Assembly: GCF_004854025.1 (NCBI RefSeq)
Contig: NZ_STGM01000004.1
Coordinates: 294,972-358,971, forward strand
Direction of reading: 5' to 3'
DNA from: Microbacterium hydrothermale
GTDB taxonomy: Bacteria > Actinomycetota > Actinomycetes > Actinomycetales > Microbacteriaceae
Length of the DNA: 64,000 nt
Shown here: one piece after another, positions 16,570 through 24,550 of the stretch
How positions within the stretch are numbered: position 1 is the stretch's first letter
Layout of the letters: every line of letters starts with the position of its first letter
Made by a program: the position numbers and the translations under genes
The notes under the pieces: model-generated
What the model was told of the DNA's origin: nothing
The model's database searches: none
What the model saw: only the letters and a program-made list of their open reading frames with translations

Positions 16570-19002
16570 TCACACCTTCGCGATGGGCGCGATCTTCACC
16601 AGGAGCTTCTTCGGACCCACCGTGTCGAAGCGCACGTGCGCCACGCGCTTCGCGCCCTCGCCGGTCACGGCATCCACGCGGCCCTCGCCGAAGTCGTCGT
16701 GCCGGATGCGATCGCCCGCGGCCAGGACCATGTCGCCGTTGTCGCGCACCTTCGCGGGGATGCGGTTCGGGAACTTGCTCGGATCCGCCGGCGCGCGCTT
16801 GGGCAGAGGCACGAGGTCGTCGCCGTACCGATTGCCACCGCCGGTCTGGCCGGGCCGACGACCGCGCGCGTTGAGGGCGCGCGACTGCGAGCCTCCGCGA
16901 CCGTTGACATCGCCGGGCGACTGGCGCCAGTCGATGAGGTCGGCGGGGATCTCTTGCAGGAACCGGCTCGGCATCGCCACCGTGACCTCGCCGAACTGCG
17001 CGCGCGTCATCGCGAGCGAGATGTGCAGACGCTTGCGGGCGCGCGTGATGCCGACGTAGAACAACCGGCGCTCCTCCTGCGGTCCGCCGGGCTCGTTCGC
17101 CGAGATGCGGTGCGGAAGCAGGTCTTCTTCGACGCCGGTGAGGAAGACGGCGTCGTACTCGAGCCCCTTCGCGGTGTGCAGGGTCATGAGCGACACCGAG
17201 CCCGATGCGTCGTCGAGGTCGTCGGCATCCGCCACGAGGGTGACCTCGGTGAGGAAGTCGATGATCGTGCCCTCGGGGTTGTTGCGCGCGAATTCGCGGG
17301 TCACCGCCACGAGCTCGTCGAGGTTCTCGAGGCGCGCTTCGTCTTGCGGGTCTTTGCTCGCGCGCAGCGCGTCGAAGTACCCGCTCTTGTTGAGCAGCAG
17401 GGTGAGCCCCTCGGTGACCGAGGTGGAGGGGGCGAGCTCTCCGGATGCCGGGAGCATGACCGCCGTGGCCTCGGTGAGCACGGCGTCGAGCTGATCGATG
17501 GCCTTCTGCAGCTTGGGGCCGACGCCGAGCTGCGCGGAGTTGGCGAGGGCGTCGCGGAAGGTGATGTCGTGTTCGGCGGCGTACCGCGCGATGGCCGTCT
17601 CGGTGACGTCGCCGATACCGCGGCGCGGGCGGTTCAGGATGCGACGCAGCGCCATCGAATCGGCGGGGTTGGCGACGGCGACGAGGTAGGCGAGGGCGTC
17701 TTTGATCTCGGCGCGCTCGTAGAACTTGGTGCCGCCCATGATCTTGTAGGGCACGGCGGATCGGATGAAGATCTCTTCGAGCGCTCGGGACTGCGAGTTC
17801 GTGCGGTAGAACACGGCGACGCCGGAGTAGTCGACGCCCTTCTTGTGCAGGGCCTCGATCTCGTCGGCGACGAACTGCGCCTCGTCGTGCTGCGAGTAGC
17901 CGGTGAAGCCGATGATGGGGTCGCCCGCCCCGACGTCGGTCCAGAGCTTCTTGTCTTTGCGGTCGAAGTTGTTCGCGATGACGGCGTTGGCCGCCGACAG
18001 GATGTTCTGCGTCGAGCGGTAGTTCTGCTCGAGCAGCACGACCTTCGCGCCCGGATAGTCGCGCTCGAACTCGCTGATGTTGCGGATGTCGGCGCCGCGG
18101 AACGCATAGATCGACTGGTCGGAATCACCGACGACGGTGAGGGACGCCGCGTCTTCACCCGCAGGCTCGGCGTCGAAGATCATCATGCCGCCGGACGAGA
18201 ACGGCTCGGCGTCCGACCCCGCAGGGCGCGTGAGCTCGTGGATCAGCGCGTACTGGGCGTGGTTGGTGTCTTGGTACTCGTCGACCAGGATGTGCCGGAA
18301 CCGTTTGCGGTAGCGGTCGGCGACCTGCGGGAACGCCCGGAACAGGTAGACCGTCTGCGCGATGAGGTCGTCGAAGTCGAAGGCGTTGGCCCGCTGCAGC
18401 TCGCGCTGGTAGGACCCGAAGATCTCGACGAACACGCGCTCGGCGGGGTCGCTCATGTTCGCGGAGCGGGCGTAGGACTCGGCATCCGCCAGCTCGTTCT
18501 TGAGCTTCGAGATGCGGCTCTGCGTGCCCGCGGGGGTGAGACCGAACGAGTCGCCCTCGTGCTCTTTCACGAGGCGCTTGATGAGCGCACGCGAGTCGCC
18601 GGAGTCGTAGATGGTGAACGACTTGGTGAAGCCGAACTGCTCGGCCTCGCGCCGCAGGATGCGCACGCACGCCGAGTGGAACGTCGAGATCCACATGCCG
18701 TCGGCCTTCTGCCCGATCAGCTGGTGCACGCGCTCGCGCATCTCGCCGGCGGCCTTGTTGGTGAAGGTGATCGCGAGGATCTGGCTCGGATACGCCTCGC
18801 GCGTGCGCAGCAGAGAGGCGATACGGCGGGTGAGCACGCTCGTCTTGCCCGATCCCGCGCCCGCGACGATCAGCAGCGCCTGCCCGCGATAGGTGACGGC
18901 CTCGCGCTGGGGGCCGTTCAGACCCTGCAGGAGGTCGGCGTCGGGACGGGCGTCCGACGGTGCGGGACCGCCGACGATGAGGGGCGTGGAGGCATCGGTC
19001 AT
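16570..19002 (-). CDS. pcrA: ATP-dependent DNA helicase PcrA/UvrD
   Basis: An 810-residue superfamily 1A 3'-5' helicase used in nucleotide excision repair and in removing RecA or RNA polymerase from DNA. Motifs in order: Q-motif LNGPQREAV, Walker A VAGAGSGKTSVLTRRI near residue 45, ILAITFTNKAAGEMRERV (Ia), DEYQDTNHAQY (Walker B), VGDSDQSIYAFRGAD (III), EQNYRSTQNIL (IV), LMTLHTAKGLEYD (V) and YVGITRARKRL (VI). The C-terminus holds the PcrA Tudor-like domain around GDRIRHDDFGEGRVDAV. MTDAST at 19002 is preferred because TAGACT sits ten bases upstream; a longer frame from 19035 runs through this promoter. Confidence 0.94.
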   Translation of the reverse strand: MTDASTPLIVGGPAPSDARPDADLLQGLNGPQREAVTYRGQALLIVAGAGSGKTSVLTRRIASLLRTREAYPSQILAITFTNKAAGEMRERVHQLIGQKADGMWISTFHSACVRILRREAEQFGFTKSFTIYDSGDSRALIKRLVKEHEGDSFGLTPAGTQSRISKLKNELADAESYARSANMSDPAERVFVEIFGSYQRELQRANAFDFDDLIAQTVYLFRAFPQVADRYRKRFRHILVDEYQDTNHAQYALIHELTRPAGSDAEPFSSGGMMIFDAEPAGEDAASLTVVGDSDQSIYAFRGADIRNISEFERDYPGAKVVLLEQNYRSTQNILSAANAVIANNFDRKDKKLWTDVGAGDPIIGFTGYSQHDEAQFVADEIEALHKKGVDYSGVAVFYRTNSQSRALEEIFIRSAVPYKIMGGTKFYERAEIKDALAYLVAVANPADSMALRRILNRPRRGIGDVTETAIARYAAEHDITFRDALANSAQLGVGPKLQKAIDQLDAVLTEATAVMLPASGELAPSTSVTEGLTLLLNKSGYFDALRASKDPQDEARLENLDELVAVTREFARNNPEGTIIDFLTEVTLVADADDLDDASGSVSLMTLHTAKGLEYDAVFLTGVEEDLLPHRISANEPGGPQEERRLFYVGITRARKRLHISLAMTRAQFGEVTVAMPSRFLQEIPADLIDWRQSPGDVNGRGGSQSRALNARGRRPGQTGGGNRYGDDLVPLPKRAPADPSKFPNRIPAKVRDNGDMVLAAGDRIRHDDFGEGRVDAVTGEGAKRVAHVRFDTVGPKKLLVKIAPIAKV

Positions 19003-19012
19003 GGCGGGGTCA

Positions 19013-19018
19013 AGTCTA
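19013..19018 (-). promoter_or_regulatory. Probable -10 of pcrA
   Basis: TAGACT on the minus strand, ten bases before the ATG at 19002. Confidence 0.45.
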
Positions 19019-19151
19019 GGCGGGGCCTCCGACATCGGCCCCGGCCCGCGTTCAGGCCGGCGGATTCACCGCGTGCAGCCGAAGCCCCGGGGCCACGAAC
19101 GACACCCCGAGACCGGCCCCCGCGCCCGGCCTCCCGGCCGCGCGGACGCCC

Positions 19152-19628
19152 TCAGCCCCGCGCTTCCCCCGCCGCACCCGACGACAGCAGCGACTGCGCG
19201 CGCGAGAAATGCTCGGCATCCACCGTCACGTCCCACCGCTCCGCCTCGAAACCCTGCACCGACGAGAAGTCGCGACGGCCGCCGGTGAACGCGTGCCCGG
19301 CGAAGCCGAAGACCGCTCCCCAGACCGCACCCAGGACGAGACCCAGCAGCACGAACCCGAGGAATCCGCCGACGCTCAACAGCCCGATGAGCACCCCGAT
19401 CATCAGGCCGAACCACGCGCCGGACGCCGCCCCGAGCAGTGCCGCCCGCCCGCGGGTCATCCGGCCGGTGACCTGCTCGACGATCCGCACGCCGTGCCCG
19501 ACGATGGCGGTGTGCTCGACGGGGAAACCGGCGTCGGAGAGGCGGTCGACGGCCGCCTGGGCGCCGGTGTAATCGCTGAAGCTCGACAGGACGCGGCGTT
19601 CGGGGGTGGCGCGGGTGACATCGGACAT
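19152..19628 (-). CDS. General stress protein with glycine-zipper core
   Basis: The 158-residue protein resembles the actinobacterial general stress proteins related to the YflT/17M group: an N-terminal region RRVLSSFSDYTGAQAAVDRL with the DAGFPVEHTAIVGHGVR segment, then two glycine-rich hydrophobic helices (residues 66-120), and a C-terminal SVQGFEAERWDVTVDAEHFS. The membrane-inserting glycine-zipper pattern is clear; the biochemical role is unknown. Unlike most genes here it has a leader: TAGCGT at 19655-19660 and an AAGGAA-type ribosome binding site before the ATG. Confidence 0.8.
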   Translation of the reverse strand: MSDVTRATPERRVLSSFSDYTGAQAAVDRLSDAGFPVEHTAIVGHGVRIVEQVTGRMTRGRAALLGAASGAWFGLMIGVLIGLLSVGGFLGFVLLGLVLGAVWGAVFGFAGHAFTGGRRDFSSVQGFEAERWDVTVDAEHFSRAQSLLSSGAAGEARG

Positions 19629-19654
19629 GGTCGGTTCCTTCCCTCGGTGGCCTC

Positions 19655-19660
19655 ACGCTA
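19655..19660 (-). promoter_or_regulatory. Probable -10 of stress protein gene
   Basis: TAGCGT on the minus strand, 26 bases before the ATG. This leaves a short leader with a purine-rich ribosome binding site. Confidence 0.45.
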
Positions 19661-19768
19661 ACGGCGACGACAGTCGCGCGCGGGGCGGTTGCGCGCCGCC
19701 CGACGCCGGGTTAGCGGCCCCCTGTCAAACCCCGCGCACCGACCGGCCGCGCACGCGAGGATGGACGC

Positions 19769-20176
19769 ATGCGCCTGATCCTCAACGTCCTGTGGCTCGT
19801 GCTGTCGGGCTTCTGGCTGTTCCTGAGCTACCTCGCCGCGGGGATCGTGCTCTGCATCCTTATCGTGACGATCCCGTGGGGCATCGCCTCGTTCCGCATC
19901 GGGTTGTACGCGCTGTGGCCGTTCGGCCGCGAGATCGTGGCGAAACCGACCGCGGGCGTGGGCTCGTTCCTCGGCAACCTCGTCTGGGTCGTCCTCGCCG
20001 GATGGTGGCTCGCCCTCGAGCACATCGTCACCGGCCTCCTGCTGTGCGTGACGATCATCGGCATCCCCCTCGGCATCGCGAACTTCAAGCTCGTGCCGGT
20101 CTCGCTCTTCCCGCTCGGCAAAGAGGTGCGCGACATCCGCCGCGGCGGGCCGTTCGACCAGACCCTCGGGCGCTGA
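19769..20176 (+). CDS. YccF domain-containing membrane protein
   Basis: A 135-residue inner-membrane protein made of two YccF domains. Each half has two membrane spans ending in a shared motif: TIPWGIASFRIGLYALWPFG in the first and IGIPLGIANFKLVPVSLFPL in the second. The length is normal for the family, whose function is unknown. A GAGGA sequence 7-8 bases before the ATG could serve as ribosome binding site. It is convergent with the next gene, 13 bp apart. Confidence 0.88.
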   Translation: MRLILNVLWLVLSGFWLFLSYLAAGIVLCILIVTIPWGIASFRIGLYALWPFGREIVAKPTAGVGSFLGNLVWVVLAGWWLALEHIVTGLLLCVTIIGIPLGIANFKLVPVSLFPLGKEVRDIRRGGPFDQTLGR

Positions 20177-20189
20177 GAGGCGATCGGTC

Positions 20190-21128
20190 TCAGCGCGCCG
20201 GTCGCGTGTACACGCGACGCGGAAGGGCGAGCAGGATGCCGACGACCGTGGCGACAGCGCCGATCACGGCCGTGACGGCCACGAGCTCGACCGGGAAGGC
20301 GCCGTCGCGCATGCCGGTCAGGCGTGCGAGGTCCCAGGGCAGGATGCCGACCTGCTCATTCCACGAGCGCAGGGCGTCGCGCGCCCCCATGACGGCGATC
20401 GTCGCCGCGGGCAGCGCGTAGCCGATCCCCATGCCGGCCAGGGCGATGCCCCCGGCGCGACGACGTCCGAGCTGCGCGGCGAGCGACCAGCCCGCCGCGA
20501 TGAACACCCAGGCCACGAGGGCGAACGCGACCATCAGGTAGAGGATGCGCACCACCGGCGCCGACCAAAGCGCCGGCCAGATGCCGTCGGGGCCGCTGAG
20601 GGCGACCGCGAGCAGGGCGACGACGCAGCGCAGCACGAGGGCGCCCCCGACCGCCGCGATGATCGGCCACGGCGAGCGCCTCCCGAGCAGCAGCCGCACC
20701 GCCGCGGCGAACAGCAACCACCCGAGGACCGCGATCGCGACGCCGAGGAGCCCGTCGCGCGGGGTCTGCACGATGCGCGTCGTCACGAGCAGTCCGCCGG
20801 GCACGAGGATCATGAGCCAGCGGTCCAGCGGGAGCACGCCGAGGCTGGATTCGCGCGCCCGCCAGGGTCGCGTCGATGCGATCCAGGTCGCGCGGGCGGC
20901 AGCCGCGCCGGGGCGGCGCACCAGGCTGGTGCGCGCCGCGAGCATGCCGATCACGAGCCACGCGACGCCGAGGAGCAGCAGCACCCGCGCCGCCCATTCG
21001 GTCGAGGGATCGACCATCATGGGCACCCGCGCGAACGGATCGACCAGCACGGCGATGACGGCCCCGAAAGCGAGGAGGATCCCGGCGACGCCGAGGGCCA
21101 GGATGCCGCGTCCCGCCGTCGTCGCCAT
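20190..21128 (-). CDS. Multi-span membrane protein of unknown function
   Basis: A 312-residue hydrophobic protein with about eight predicted membrane segments, starting with ILALGVAGILLAFGAVIAVL and ending with an Arg-rich tail. Positively charged loops (residues 65-95) separate the second and third helices. I do not recognise a characterised family. The start is supported by TAACGT six bases upstream on the minus strand. The 256 bp upstream (21129-21384) separate it from the VOC gene and hold nothing else recognisable. Confidence 0.78.
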   Translation of the reverse strand: MATTAGRGILALGVAGILLAFGAVIAVLVDPFARVPMMVDPSTEWAARVLLLLGVAWLVIGMLAARTSLVRRPGAAAARATWIASTRPWRARESSLGVLPLDRWLMILVPGGLLVTTRIVQTPRDGLLGVAIAVLGWLLFAAAVRLLLGRRSPWPIIAAVGGALVLRCVVALLAVALSGPDGIWPALWSAPVVRILYLMVAFALVAWVFIAAGWSLAAQLGRRRAGGIALAGMGIGYALPAATIAVMGARDALRSWNEQVGILPWDLARLTGMRDGAFPVELVAVTAVIGAVATVVGILLALPRRVYTRPAR

Positions 21129-21134
21129 GCACCC

Positions 21135-21140
21135 ACGTTA
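21135..21140 (-). promoter_or_regulatory. Probable -10 of leaderless membrane protein gene
   Basis: TAACGT on the minus strand ends six bases before the ATG at 21128. Confidence 0.45.
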
Positions 21141-21384
21141 CCCGTCGGCGGCTGAGCGTCCGCTCGGGGCGGAGGCGGCGGGCGGGCCGCCCGCGGGCCT
21201 CACCGGGCCCGCTGCGCTCCCCCGCGGCGCTCCTCCCCGCCCACCTCTCGGCGCCCAACCTCACGGCACCCCGCCTCGCCCGTCTCGCGGAACCGGCGAC
21301 GATGCGCCGCCCCGCGGCATCCGGCACGCCGCGCGTGGCCAGCGGACTCCGCGCGACGGCAGGGGACCCCCGGGGCGACGCTTG

Positions 21385-21753
21385 TCAGCCGCGGTCGTGA
21401 AGGGTGATGTGGTAGCCGTCCGGATCGGCGAAGGCGAAGGTGCGGCCGAAGGGACCGTCGATCGGATCCATGACGATGCGGTGCCCGTCCGCGACGAGGG
21501 CGTCATGGATGGCCTGCACGTCCGTCGCGAGCATCCAGAGCCCGACACCGACCCCGGGCTGGGCGACACCCGTCAGATCCGTACCGGGGGCGAGATCGCG
21601 GAGGGCGAAGGCGATGGGCGCGGTGGCGAAGACGACCGCGTGCGGCGGGCCCGCGGGAGAGCGCTCGAGACCGAGGTAGCGCTCGTAGAAAGCGTGGGAG
21701 GTGGCGAGGTCGCGCACCTGCAGGGAAACGAAGTCGGGTCCGGTGACGGGCAT
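21385..21753 (-). CDS. VOC family protein (glyoxalase/bleomycin-resistance fold)
   Basis: The 122-residue protein has the two beta-alpha-beta-beta-beta modules of the vicinal oxygen chelate family: FVSLQVRDLATSHAFYERYL at the N-terminus and a C-terminal FGRTFAFADPDGYHITLHDR. Such proteins are metal-dependent lyases or dioxygenases, or antibiotic-binding resistance proteins. The substrate is unknown. It is divergent from marR, and two palindromic operators lie in the 54-bp gap, so MarR probably controls it. A purine-rich AGGAGAT precedes the ATG. Confidence 0.9.
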   Translation of the reverse strand: MPVTGPDFVSLQVRDLATSHAFYERYLGLERSPAGPPHAVVFATAPIAFALRDLAPGTDLTGVAQPGVGVGLWMLATDVQAIHDALVADGHRIVMDPIDGPFGRTFAFADPDGYHITLHDRG

Positions 21754-21767
21754 GAGATCTCCTCGTA

Positions 21768-21783
21768 TGTCAGTTATCTGACA
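21768..21783. promoter_or_regulatory. Palindromic operator 1 (MarR candidate)
   Basis: TGTCAGTTATCTGACA is a perfect inverted repeat (TGTCAG-TTAT-CTGACA) upstream of the VOC gene. Confidence 0.75.
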
Positions 21784-21791
21784 CAGATGCT

Positions 21792-21809
21792 ATGTCAGAA
21801 TACTGACAT
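21792..21809. promoter_or_regulatory. Palindromic operator 2 (MarR candidate)
   Basis: ATGTCAGAATACTGACAT is perfect with 7-base arms and overlaps the marR start codon. It is 25 bp from the first operator. Confidence 0.75.
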
Positions 21810-22245
21810 GACGCAAGAGCGGATCGATCTCGACACCTCCCTCGGCTACCTGTTGAAGGAGGCGGCGAGCGCCCTGCGGGCGGCGATGGAAGAGGTCCTC
21901 CGCCCCCTCGGGATGACGATCACTCATTACTCCTGCCTCGAACTGCTCGCGCAACGACCGGGACTGTCGAACTCCGACCTCGCCCGCGGAGCCTTCGTCA
22001 CCCGGCAGTCGATGAACGTCCTCCTGCAGGCACTCGAGGGCGACGGCGTCGTGGAACGGCCCGCCACCGCCCCGTCGGGCAAGGCGCTGCCCACCCGCCT
22101 CACACCGAAGGGTCATCGCGCTCTCGAGGTGGCGAGCGCAGCCGTCCGCGATGTCGAGCGCCGCATGCTCGACGGGATGACGGACGCCGAACAGGCAGCC
22201 GCCTTGCGCGCTCTCCGCTCGATGGTTGCGGCCTTGAGGTCCTGA
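21808..22245 (+). CDS. MarR family transcriptional regulator
   Basis: A 145-residue winged-helix repressor. The DNA-binding core is LSNSDLARGAFVTRQSMNVL (recognition helix near residue 65), followed by the wing with RPATAPSGKALPTRLTPKGH. Terminal helices form the dimer interface. It is divergent from a VOC protein with two perfect TGTCAG-N4-CTGACA palindromes in between, one covering its own start codon. Autorepression and control of the VOC gene are therefore very likely. The inducer is unknown. Confidence 0.91.
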   Translation: MTQERIDLDTSLGYLLKEAASALRAAMEEVLRPLGMTITHYSCLELLAQRPGLSNSDLARGAFVTRQSMNVLLQALEGDGVVERPATAPSGKALPTRLTPKGHRALEVASAAVRDVERRMLDGMTDAEQAAALRALRSMVAALRS

Positions 22246-22252
22246 CGGACGC

Positions 22253-22271
22253 TGGATTGTGTAACAATCCA
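22253..22271. promoter_or_regulatory. Palindromic operator (GntR/FadR type)
   Basis: TGGATTGTGTAACAATCCA has perfect 8-base arms around GTA. The TTGT-N3-ACAA core fits the site style of the GntR FadR subfamily, and a GntR gene of that type closes the operon. Confidence 0.65.
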
Positions 22272-22274
22272 TCC

Positions 22275-23180
22275 ATGCTTCCCGCCCTCGCCATCCTCGC
22301 CGCGGCGCTGTGCTTCTCCACGACCGGCACCGCGCAGGCCCTGGCCGGGGTCGACGCCTCGCCCATCGCGGTCGGCGCCGCGCGGATCGTGCTCGGCGGC
22401 GGCATCCTGGGTCTGCTCGCCCTCGGGCGGCGCACCCCGCCCCGCGCCACGACCGGGACGCGGGGCTCGACGGCGGCGCTCATCGCGCTCGGCGCCGTCG
22501 GCGTGCTCGCCTATCAGCCGCTGTTCTTCCTCGGGACCCGCGAGAACGGCGTCGCCATCGGCACCGTCGTCGCCCTCGGCTCCGCGCCCATCGCGACGGG
22601 GATCGCGGATGCCGTGCGCCTGCGCCGCTCCCCCACCTCGCGCTGGATGCTCGCCACCGCCGTCGCCCTCGCCGGCGTGGTGCTGGTGTCGGGGGTGACC
22701 GGCGGCACCGTCACGCTCTCCGCCGGCGGCCTGCTCGGATCGATCGGCGCCGGGATGTCGTACGCCCTCTATACGGTGTGCGCGAAGACGCTGATCGAGA
22801 GGGGGTGGGACTCCACGCGCGTCATGGGCACCGTCTTCGGCGTCGCCGCTCTCGCGAGCGTCCCCGTCCTGCTCCTCGCGGGCACGGGATGGCTGCTCAC
22901 GCCGAACGGTCTGGCGCTTGCGCTCTGGTTGGGCATCGTGACGACCGCGGGCGCCTACCTGCTGTTCGGGTGGGGCCTGGCGCGCCTCACCGCGGTGACC
23001 GTGTCGACGCTCACCCTCGCCGAGCCTCTCGCCGCGACCCTGCTCGGCCTGCTCGTGCTGCGCGAACAGCTGACGCCGGTGGGCGCGGTCGGCCTCGCCC
23101 TCATCGCGGTGGGCCTCGCCGTGGTCTCCGCTCCCGCCCGTCGACGCCAGGAGGTTCCGGATGCCGCAGCCCGCGCCTGA
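22275..23180 (+). CDS. EamA/DMT family transporter
   Basis: A 301-residue member of the drug/metabolite transporter superfamily with ten hydrophobic segments in two EamA repeats. The first repeat begins ALAILAAALCFSTTGTAQAL; the second ends with LAEPLAATLLGLLVLREQLT, the characteristic EamA C-terminal motif. It probably exports a small metabolite. The ATG at 22275 sits just downstream of a perfect palindromic operator. The gene overlaps the following GntR regulator by 20 bp, so the two form one transcription unit. Confidence 0.9.
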   Translation: MLPALAILAAALCFSTTGTAQALAGVDASPIAVGAARIVLGGGILGLLALGRRTPPRATTGTRGSTAALIALGAVGVLAYQPLFFLGTRENGVAIGTVVALGSAPIATGIADAVRLRRSPTSRWMLATAVALAGVVLVSGVTGGTVTLSAGGLLGSIGAGMSYALYTVCAKTLIERGWDSTRVMGTVFGVAALASVPVLLLAGTGWLLTPNGLALALWLGIVTTAGAYLLFGWGLARLTAVTVSTLTLAEPLAATLLGLLVLREQLTPVGAVGLALIAVGLAVVSAPARRRQEVPDAAARA

Positions 23181-23811
23181 CGCCCCCACGCCGGGCCCCC
23201 GCACGGCCGACGTCGTCGCCGACGCCGTTCGCGCCGGCATCCTCTCCGGGGACCTGCCACCCGGCACTCCGCTGCGCGAGGAGGAGCTGAGCGCGACGTA
23301 CGGCGTCTCGCGGCACACCGCCCGCACGGCGCTCGCGCGTCTCACCGGCGAACGACTCGCCACGGCCGAGCCTTATCGCGGCGTGCGGGTGTCCTCGCTC
23401 GACGACGACGCCCTCATCGCCCTGCAGCAGCTGCGGTGCGCCCTCGAGACCGAGGCCCTGCGGATCGTCCGCGACCGCGGCATCCGCCCTCCCGGGACCG
23501 AGGCGGCTCTCGACGAGCTGTCGGCGGCCGAGAGCTCGGGAGACTGGGCGGCGACCCTCGCGGCGCACGCGCGCGTGCACCTCGCCCTCGTCGACGCCGC
23601 CGGGAGTCCGCGAATCGCCGAGGAGTACCGCCGGCTCGACTCCGAGATGCACCTCCTGCTCACGCACGTACGCCCGGCCTACGCGCCCGGCGCCCTCACC
23701 GAAGAGCATCGCGCCTACGTCACCGAGGCGCTGCGCGATCCGGAGAGGGCCGTGCGCGCGCACCTCGATCACTCGACCCGGGCGATCCTCGACGGGCGGC
23801 GCGGGGGCTGA
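23161..23811 (+). CDS. GntR family regulator, FadR/FCD subfamily
   Basis: The 216-residue repressor has an N-terminal winged helix (VVADAVRAGILSGDLPPGTP, then LREEELSATYGVSRHTARTA near residue 40) and a C-terminal helical FCD ligand domain (LRCALETEALRIV; AHARVHLALVDAAGSPRIA; EHRAYVTEALRDPE). FCD domains bind small organic acids, often with a metal held by Asp/His residues. It overlaps the EamA transporter gene by 20 bp. A FadR-style palindrome upstream of that transporter suggests autoregulation of the pair. Confidence 0.91.
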   Translation: MPQPAPDAPTPGPRTADVVADAVRAGILSGDLPPGTPLREEELSATYGVSRHTARTALARLTGERLATAEPYRGVRVSSLDDDALIALQQLRCALETEALRIVRDRGIRPPGTEAALDELSAAESSGDWAATLAAHARVHLALVDAAGSPRIAEEYRRLDSEMHLLLTHVRPAYAPGALTEEHRAYVTEALRDPERAVRAHLDHSTRAILDGRRGG

Positions 23812-23877
23812 CCGACACGCGGCGACACGTCCCGTCACGCTCCGCAACGCCCCTTAGCCAACCCGACTGGGCCGGGT

Positions 23878-23883
23878 TAGCGT
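23878..23883 (+). promoter_or_regulatory. Probable -10 of tRNA-like gene
   Basis: TAGCGT lies ten bases before the 5' end of the tRNA-like sequence. TTAGCC 18 bases further upstream is a weak -35. Confidence 0.45.
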
Positions 23884-23893
23884 GGGGGCACAT

Positions 23894-23969
23894 CGCGGCG
23901 ATCCGGGCGGTCCCGGGCCTCGGCTCATAACCGAAGGCGTGGCGGGTTCGACTCCCGCCGTCGCGTCCA
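23894..23969 (+). tRNA. Atypical tRNA-like gene, CAU anticodon
   Basis: The 76-base sequence folds as a tRNA. The acceptor stem CGCGGCG pairs with CGTCGCG over seven pairs (one G-T). The D stem is CCGG/CCGG. The anticodon loop is CTCATAA (anticodon CAT at 23926-23928). The T arm is GCGGG-TTCGACT-CCCGC, and CCA is encoded. It is odd: base 8 is A, the D loop is only about six bases, the anticodon stem has a C-A mismatch at 27-43, the variable loop is six bases, and the first pair is C-G. It could be a divergent tRNA-Met, a tRNA-Ile2-like species, or a non-translating tRNA mimic. Confidence 0.6.
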
Positions 23970-24058
23970 CGTCTCCCGCTCGCCGCGCCCGTCGGGCCGG
24001 CCGTCGCCGAAGATCCCGCGACGGCGCGTCCTCGACGAGACGCATCCCGGCCGGTACC

Positions 24059-24077
24059 GTATACCACGGAGGTATAC
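24059..24077 (+). promoter_or_regulatory. Palindromic operator of the HTH-MNT/HepT pair
   Basis: GTATACCACGGAGGTATAC has perfect 7-base arms around ACGGA. It contains the GGAGG ribosome binding site, seven bases before the GTG at 24080, so a bound repressor could block transcription and translation signals together. Confidence 0.7.
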
Positions 24078-24079
24078 AC

Positions 24080-24550
24080 GTGGCAGCGCGCTTCGATCCC
24101 GACGACGCCGCGGCGCTCGTCAAGGCCGCGCGGCTCGATCGCGGAATGTCGCAGATGGAACTCGCGCGCGCCGCCGGCATGAGCCAGCCGCACGTCGCCG
24201 CGATCGAGGCCGCGCGCCGCGGCATCAGCGCGGAGGTTCTGGAACGCCTCCTGCGCGCGGCCGACTACCGCCCGAGCATCGCCGTCGAGGAGCATGCGGC
24301 GGAGATCATCGCCGTCGGCGCCCGATCGGGCATGACCGACATCCGCGTCTTCGGGTCGATCGCCCGCGGGTCCGATCACTTCACGTCCGACATCGACCTC
24401 GTGGCGAAGCTCGACGAGGGCCGGAGCTATCTCGACGTCGCGCGCTTCCAGAACGAGGTGGAGTCGCTCACCGGCTTCCCCGTGGACGTCGTGGTCGACG
24501 GCACCGGCCGGCCCGCGTTCCTCGACGATGTGACGGCGGTGCCACTGTGA
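24080..24550 (+). CDS. HTH-MNT fusion antitoxin (Xre helix-turn-helix plus nucleotidyltransferase)
   Basis: The 156-residue protein fuses an N-terminal Xre-type helix-turn-helix (residues 10-62, GMSQMELARAAGMSQPHVAA) to a minimal nucleotidyltransferase of the MNT family. The MNT signature is present: VFGSIARGS with Gly92-Ser93, then SDIDLVAKL with Asp104 and Asp106, and a later DVVVD. MNT antitoxins of HepT systems AMPylate and silence their toxin; the HTH suggests self-regulation. GTG start has a GGAGG site within a palindromic operator. The HepT-like gene overlaps by GTGA. The mechanism is inferred from the family. Confidence 0.85.
   Translation: MAARFDPDDAAALVKAARLDRGMSQMELARAAGMSQPHVAAIEAARRGISAEVLERLLRAADYRPSIAVEEHAAEIIAVGARSGMTDIRVFGSIARGSDHFTSDIDLVAKLDEGRSYLDVARFQNEVESLTGFPVDVVVDGTGRPAFLDDVTAVPL

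Noticed and set aside
16186..19572. A 1128-residue plus-strand open frame opposite pcrA
   Set aside because: The pcrA helicase on the other strand has every family motif. The plus-strand frame has no recognisable domain and crosses a repeat-bearing gap.
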